From contig NZ_JAGLCD010000011.1 in assembly GCF_023146395.1 (NCBI RefSeq), forward strand, positions 1 to 64,000: a DNA stretch of 64,000 nt, given 5' to 3'. The first letter of the stretch is position 1; the number at the start of each line of letters is the position of its first letter. The notes under the pieces are model-generated. The model was not told the origin of the DNA, ran no database searches, and worked only from the letters and a program-made list of their open reading frames with translations. The position numbers were made by a program, and so were the translations under genes. The stretch comes from Aeromicrobium sp. (lineage in GTDB: Bacteria > Actinomycetota > Actinomycetes > Propionibacteriales > Nocardioidaceae). Below are positions 60,501 through 64,000 of this stretch, piece by piece.

Positions 60501-62087
60501 GAGCCGCTGGGCGCCGGGGCGGCCCGTCAGCGTGCCCGCGTCGCGGTCCCACACGACTCGCGGGCGCAGCTCGGCGAAGTCCTCCGACGGGTAGCGGCCG
60601 GAGACGAGGTCGAGCACGGCCTCGTAGACGCGCCGCGGCAGCGTGGCGAAGGGGGCCGAGCGGCGGACCGTGGAGAACCACGCCTCGACGTCGACCGGGT
60701 CGAGGGCGCACGCCGCGACGGTCTGCTGGGCGAGCACGTCGAGCGGGTTGGTGGGGACCCGGAGCGTCTCGATCGCGCCCGCCATCATGCGCTCGGCCGT
60801 GACGGCGGCTCCGAGCAGGTCGGTGCGCGAGGTCGGGAACAGGACGCCGTGCGACAGGGCCCCGACCTGGTGGCCCGCGCGACCCACCCGCTGCAGCCCC
60901 GACGCGACGGTGGGCGGGGAGCCGACCTGCACCACGAGGTCGACCGCGCCCATGTCGATGCCGAGCTCGAGGCTGGACGTGGCCACGACGCACGGGAGCC
61001 GCCCGGTCTTGAGGTCGTCCTCGATCAGCGCGCGCTGCTCCTTGCTGACCGACCCGTGGTGGGCCCGGGCCACGAGGTGCTCCGGCCCGTCCGGGTCGGC
61101 GACGCCCCGGGACTGGTTGCTGCCGCCGGAGACCTGGGCGGGCGCGCGGGTGTCGGCCGCCGGGTCACGCGCCTGGCCCTGACGTTCGGCCCAGGCCTCG
61201 TTGAGTCGCGAGGTGAGTCGTTCGGCGAGGCCGCGCGAGTTGACGAACACGAGCGTGGAGCGGTGGGCCAGCACGAGATCGAGCACCTGCCGCTCGACGT
61301 GGGGCCAGATCGTGCCCGCGGGGCTGTCGTCGTCGATCGCCGGGATGTCGGTGAGGTCGTCGACGGGCACCCGCACGTCGAGCGCGAGGTGGCGCGGCGA
61401 GGTGGGGGCGACCGTCTCGACGGGTCGGCCACCGCCCAGGAAGCGGGCGACCTCCTCGGCGGGGCGCACCGTGGCGCTCAGGCCGACCCGCCGGGCCGGG
61501 CGCTCGAGCAGGGCGTCGAGGCGCTCGAGGCTGAGCGCGAGGTGGGCGCCGCGCTTGGTGCCGGCGACGGCGTGCACCTCGTCGACGATGACGGTGTGGA
61601 CGTCGCGCAACGACTCGCGGGCCGCGGAGGTGAGCACGAGGAACAGCGACTCGGGGGTCGTGATGAGCACGTCGGGCGGGTGGGTGGCGAGGCGGCGGCG
61701 CTCCTGCTGGGGGGTGTCGCCGGACCGGATGCCGACGCTGACGTCGACGACCGAGGTGCCCTCGCGGGCCGCGGTGCGCGAGATGCCGACCAGGGGGGAG
61801 CGGAGGTTGCGCTCGACGTCGACGGCCAGGGCCTTGAGCGGCGAGACGTACAGGACCGAGGTGCCGGGCGGGCTGGCGTCGGGCGCGCGCGGCTCGCGGT
61901 GGAGCAGGCCGTCGATCGCACTGAGGAACGCCGCGAGGGTCTTGCCCGACCCGGTGGGAGCGACCACGAGCAGATGGCGGTCGTCCGGTGCGGACCAGGC
62001 TGCCGCCTGGGCGGCCGTGGGCTCGCCCAGGCTCTCGCGGAACCACGCGCGAGTGGCCGGCGCGAAGCGGGCGAGCGGGTCGGACAC
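57489..62087 (-). CDS. lhr: Large Lhr-type DEAD/DEAH helicase (DNA repair)
   Basis: The 1532-residue helicase has Walker A APTGSGKT (43-50), DEVH (169-172), LSATVRP and the second-domain HHGSVSKEQR and QRVGRAGHQ motifs, giving a full superfamily 2 core in the first 480 residues. The remaining 1000 residues are the Lhr-specific winged-helix and C-terminal domains. A 12-residue tandem repeat in a linker (GGGSGPRAD(E/D)DT) is encoded by 60108-60179. GTG 62087 follows GACGAT by 6 bases; its conserved start is VSDPLARFAP. Its end overlaps the start of nei. Confidence 0.92.
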   Translation of the reverse strand: MSDPLARFAPATRAWFRESLGEPTAAQAAAWSAPDDRHLLVVAPTGSGKTLAAFLSAIDGLLHREPRAPDASPPGTSVLYVSPLKALAVDVERNLRSPLVGISRTAAREGTSVVDVSVGIRSGDTPQQERRRLATHPPDVLITTPESLFLVLTSAARESLRDVHTVIVDEVHAVAGTKRGAHLALSLERLDALLERPARRVGLSATVRPAEEVARFLGGGRPVETVAPTSPRHLALDVRVPVDDLTDIPAIDDDSPAGTIWPHVERQVLDLVLAHRSTLVFVNSRGLAERLTSRLNEAWAERQGQARDPAADTRAPAQVSGGSNQSRGVADPDGPEHLVARAHHGSVSKEQRALIEDDLKTGRLPCVVATSSLELGIDMGAVDLVVQVGSPPTVASGLQRVGRAGHQVGALSHGVLFPTSRTDLLGAAVTAERMMAGAIETLRVPTNPLDVLAQQTVAACALDPVDVEAWFSTVRRSAPFATLPRRVYEAVLDLVSGRYPSEDFAELRPRVVWDRDAGTLTGRPGAQRLAVTNGGTIPDRGMFSVVLPVDEESTSSRPAPRRVGELDEEMVYETRLHDVISLGATSWRVQEITHDRVIVVPAPGLPARLPFWKGDAAGRSAELGQAIGAAVRERTPGGGSGPRADEDTGGGSGPRADDDTPSLLDDRATRNLDAYLAEQRAATGVVPTDRTLVVESFRDELGDWRVVLHSPYGRRVHAPWALAVAARIRDRYDLDGAVVASDDGIVARLPDFDGDAAPALAELFAFDPDELERIVTTEVGGSALFAARFRECAARALLLPRRNPGSRAPLWQQRQRGSQLLEVARRHPEFPILLETARECLQDVYDLPALSRLMRGIDDRTVAVVEVTTDQASPFAQNLVFGYVAAFLYEGDAPLAERRAAALSLDSGLLAELLGRAELRDLLDPDVVRDVEAELQRTAADFRARDAEQVADLVRRLGPIPTSEVQQRSTEPDASAAWLADLQEARRLIEVNVGGRPMWAVVEDAGRLRDALGVSLPLGVPAAHLESPADALGDLVSRHARTHGPFSASGLASRWGLGVGPVRDVLRRLTADGRLVEGEFRTDADSSTATHDRTEWVDAEVLRRLRRRSLAAARRQVEPVDAGTLVRFLPGWHALDRRRRGETGLLDTIDQLAGVALPASAWESVVLPARVGDYSPAMLDTLLAEGEVVWIGAGTLGRSDGWLRLLPADLAGLQDPIEIELTDLHHELLAQLRAGGAFRFTELVPGLDDPDSRAADVIWELAWAGLVSNDSFAPVRSRVGVRAARSARPTSRPRRLNTRALRPAAPPALAGRWFALPDDPVDPTRRAVTRAEVLVARHGVLTRGAVMAEQVPGGFAEVYRVLREAEDRGAVLRGMFVEGLGATQFAATSTIDVLRSHVRESDDEASGPAYALASTDPAQPFGAALEWPATLAAADSTHRPSRRAGSLVLLHDGVLVAYVERGARRILTFTDDPARLTAAAAALADLGRTGRVGRLRVETVDDRSVGGTALGEAMAAAGFRAHPKGLQLDARR
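60108..60179. repeat. Two 36-base tandem units inside lhr
   Basis: Units 60108-60143 and 60144-60179 encode GGGSGPRADDDT and GGGSGPRADEDT on the minus strand, differing at a few bases. This is an in-frame linker expansion. Confidence 0.85.
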
Positions 62088-62148
62088 CCCGACATCGTCG
62101 CAGTGCCCACCGACACCGCACGTCGGACGCCTTCCCACCTGACCGGGG

Positions 62149-62245
62149 GTGGGGCGGTGAGTCCTCCACGGAAAGAAGGCCACCATGGGGGTGGGCGGTG
62201 AGTTCTCCACCGCATGAGCGCTCATACGGTGGAAGATCCACCGCC
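62149..62245. repeat. GGGCGGTGAGTnnTCCACCG repeat pair with inverted copy
   Basis: Direct copies GTGGGGCGGTGAGTCCTCCACGG (62149-62171) and GGGTGGGCGGTGAGTTCTCCACCG (62189-62212) are followed by an inverted copy CGGTGGAAGATCCACCGCC to 62245. The unit is closely similar to 29948-30024. Confidence 0.75.
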
Positions 62246-62296
62246 TCGCCTCGCCTCGCCTCGCCTCGCCTCGCCTCGCCCCGCCTCGCCCCGCCC
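62242..62296. repeat. (CGCCT)n pentanucleotide tandem array
   Basis: Seven perfect CGCCT units (62242-62276) continue into four related units (CGCCC, CGCCT, CGCCC, CGCCC). It lies 52 bases before the DUF3048 start. Copy number could vary by slipped-strand mispairing. Confidence 0.9.
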
Positions 62297-62348
62297 GGGC
62301 CGGGAGGCTTCCCGCGTGTCCGAGCGGGATCGGTGGGAGTGGTCGGGC

Positions 62349-63362
62349 ATGCTGGCGGGCATGAAGTTTCGCCTGATCGCCGTCGTGACCTCTCTCGTCC
62401 TCGTGACCGCTGCGTGCGGCGGGGATGACGGGGACTCCGGCGAGAAGGAGTCCACCAAGGGCGAGAGCCAGACGGTCGTGCAGGTCTCGCCGCTCACGGG
62501 CCAGGAGTTCGGCGGGGAGTCGCCGGCCAACCCGGTCTTCGTGGTCAAGGTCGAGAACAGCAAGTCAGGGGCGCCGCAGTACGGCGTGAACCAGGCCGAC
62601 ATGGTCGTCGAGGAGATGGTCGAGGGCGGCATCACGCGACTCGCGGCGTTCTACTACACGACACTGCCGGACAAGATCGGTCACGTGCGCTCGCTGCGCG
62701 GCACCGATGCCGGCATCGCTGCGCCCGTGGGTGCCCATGTCGTGGCCTCCGGTGGCGCCGGGCCCGCGTACGACGCGGTCGGTGCCGCTGGCCTGACGAC
62801 CTACACCGAGGACAACAACGCGCCCGGCTTCAGCACGGACTCGGCCAAGAAGCGCCCCTACAACCGCCTCGTCGATCTCGCGTCGCTCGCTGCGCAGGCG
62901 GCGCCGAGTGAGATCCCGGGCCCGTACTTCTCGTTCACGCCGGTCGGTGAGGAGCAGCCCGCCGCCGCGGGTGCACGCCCGGTCACCTCCGGCAGCGTCG
63001 TCTTCTCGCGCAGCCACACGACGACCTTCGCCTTCGCCGACGGGGGCTGGACACGCACCAACGGGTTCGCCGCGCCCGGCGAGGAGTTCGTGGCCAACAA
63101 CCTCGTCGTCGTGTTCGCCGCCGAGCGCGACGCCGGCTACCGCGACCCGGCCGGCAACGCCGTGCCCGAGACGATCTTCCAGGGCAGCGGCACGGGCATC
63201 GTCGTGATCGGGGGCCAGGCGATCGACGTGACGTGGTCGAAGGACGCGCTCGCGAGCACGCTGTCGTTCACCGACTCGGCCGGCAACCCGGTCACGATCC
63301 CGCCCGGCAAGACCTGGGTCGAGCTGGTCTCCCAGGACCGGGGCTCGGCGACCTTCCAGTAG
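62349..63362 (+). CDS. DUF3048-family lipoprotein
   Basis: The 337-residue protein has a short signal peptide MLAGMKFRLIAVVTSLVLV with lipobox TAAC (Cys at about residue 23), then an acidic linker (GGDDGDSGEKESTKGES) and a DUF3048 domain: NPVFVVKVENSKSGAPQYGVNQADMVVEE, IGHVRSLRGTD, and late GTGIVVIGG and VTIPPGKTWVEL. Its role outside the membrane is unknown. ATG 62349 has GGGAG 9 bases upstream; ATG 62361 (MKFRLI) is equally reasonable for the signal peptide. It converges on a TetR gene. Confidence 0.85.
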   Translation: MLAGMKFRLIAVVTSLVLVTAACGGDDGDSGEKESTKGESQTVVQVSPLTGQEFGGESPANPVFVVKVENSKSGAPQYGVNQADMVVEEMVEGGITRLAAFYYTTLPDKIGHVRSLRGTDAGIAAPVGAHVVASGGAGPAYDAVGAAGLTTYTEDNNAPGFSTDSAKKRPYNRLVDLASLAAQAAPSEIPGPYFSFTPVGEEQPAAAGARPVTSGSVVFSRSHTTTFAFADGGWTRTNGFAAPGEEFVANNLVVVFAAERDAGYRDPAGNAVPETIFQGSGTGIVVIGGQAIDVTWSKDALASTLSFTDSAGNPVTIPPGKTWVELVSQDRGSATFQ

Positions 63363-63383
63363 CCGCCTGCCCCACGCCGAGGG

Positions 63384-64000
63384 TCAGTCGCCGACGAGCT
63401 GGCCGAGCGTGCGCAGGCCGGTGAGGATGACGTCGATCGACTCCGCGACCCGGGCACTGGCGAGGTCGGGATCGCTGGACTCGGCCACGAACTCGGCCGA
63501 GGAGCGGATCGCCCCGTAGAACACCGCGGCCAGCGCCTCACGGTCGACCGCGACCTCACCGATGTCGTCGACGAGCCGGTCGACGGCGTCGTTGACGAAG
63601 CCCAAGGACGCTGCGCGCTCGGACTCGGCGAACGCCTCCTGACCGAGGGCGACGGGCGCCTCCTGCATGCAGATACGGCGGTACTCGGTCTCGCGGCTCA
63701 CGTCGAGGTAGGCCCGAAGCCCGGCACGAGCCTGCTCCCACGGATCGCTCTCGGCGTCGAAGGCGGCCCGGATGCTGCGGATCGCCGCCTCCTGGAGCTC
63801 GGTGAAGACCGCGTCGAAGAGCGCGAGCTTGCTCGGGAAGTGGTGATAGAACGCGCCCTTGGTGACGCGGGAGGCCGCGACGACCTCGTCGAGGGAGGTG
63901 CCTGCGTAGCCGTGATCGGCGAACAGGCGGGTCGCGCTCTGGACGAGCGCCCGCTTGGTGCCCGAGGAGTAGCCCCGCCCCGACGAGGTGCCGGTGGCCT
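63384..64000 (-). CDS. TetR-family regulator (5' end beyond the window)
   Basis: The minus-strand open frame runs to the window edge (codon register at 63998), giving at least 205 residues without a visible start. The HTH is clear: RALVQSATRLFADHGYAGTSLDEVVAASRVTKGAFYHHFPSK, a TetR_N domain. C-terminal residues (YRRICMQEAPVALG) are a generic TetR ligand-binding domain. The true start lies outside. It converges on the DUF3048 gene. Confidence 0.88.
   Translation of the reverse strand, partial: ATGTSSGRGYSSGTKRALVQSATRLFADHGYAGTSLDEVVAASRVTKGAFYHHFPSKLALFDAVFTELQEAAIRSIRAAFDAESDPWEQARAGLRAYLDVSRETEYRRICMQEAPVALGQEAFAESERAASLGFVNDAVDRLVDDIGEVAVDREALAAVFYGAIRSSAEFVAESSDPDLASARVAESIDVILTGLRTLGQLVGD

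Noticed and set aside
59937..62201. 754-residue plus-strand open frame over lhr
   Set aside because: Antisense shadow; helicase motifs are on the minus strand.
62214..62348. N-terminal extension of the DUF3048 protein from ATG 62214
   Set aside because: It would encode the CGCCT array as Pro/Arg/Ser repeats before the lipoprotein signal, which would block export.

Overview
The window is a high-GC (about 70 percent by eye) actinobacterial chromosome segment. GTG starts are common, intergenic gaps are short, and many genes appear leaderless. Gene content fits a Propionibacteriales/Nocardioidaceae-like organism (Aeromicrobium or a relative); this placement is inferred from gene content, not from a search. 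Much of the core is shared with Mycobacterium tuberculosis: deoD-pmmB, lpdA, accA3, maf-accE-accD-birA-PH protein-purK-purE-fadE25, and lhr-nei. A second block matches dapE-tag-DUF3117, O-methyltransferase-sigE-rseA-tatB-mrp-DUF1003-CBS protein.

Layout. 0-3.3 kb: the tail of an SLH-repeat protein, phosphosugar mutase and purine nucleoside phosphorylase, and a TetR regulator. 3.3-11.6 kb: an iron/heme island. A six-gene minus-strand operon (lipoprotein, permease, ATPase, then three secreted or anchored proteins, two with Htaa heme-binding domains and one of those with SLH repeats) diverges from a heme oxygenase across two DtxR/IdeR-like boxes. 11.6-25.7 kb: lpdA, a secreted PGRP-type amidase, a methyltransferase, accA3, a Ser/Thr kinase, a VWA-domain protein, an XRE regulator, and the maf/accE/accD cluster. 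25.7-34.3 kb: birA, PH-domain protein, class III adenylate cyclase, purK, purE, mqo and fadE25. 34.3-38.9 kb: APH-like kinase, VOC protein, dapE, tag, a DUF3117 protein and an O-methyltransferase. 39-44.1 kb: sigE and its zinc anti-sigma factor, tatB, mrp, and two envelope or ion-related proteins. 44-49.1 kb: lipase-like hydrolase, WS/DGAT-type acyltransferase, EamA transporter, acyl-CoA dehydrogenase. 49.25-49.63 kb: tmRNA. 49.8-64 kb: a condensation-like protein, an alpha/beta hydrolase, a second SLH-repeat protein, VKOR, a Baeyer-Villiger-type monooxygenase, nei, lhr, a DUF3048 lipoprotein and a partial TetR gene.

How it fits together. The acc genes with birA supply biotin-dependent acyl-CoA carboxylation. 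Two acyl-CoA dehydrogenases, the WS/DGAT protein and the lipase point to lipid turnover and storage. The heme island is an import-and-degrade system under likely iron control. SigE/RseA with TatB forms an envelope-stress neighbourhood. At least 23 genes show a -10-like hexamer ending 6-7 bases before the chosen start codon, which both suggests leaderless transcription and helped choose starts.

No gene-free stretch exceeds about 300 bases. The longest are 62088-62348 (GGCGGTGAG-type repeats and a CGCCT tandem array), 46722-46971 (an imperfect inverted repeat), 10698-10911 (iron boxes) and 28158-28356 (repeats). I saw no tRNA, rRNA, CRISPR array, insertion sequence or prophage.
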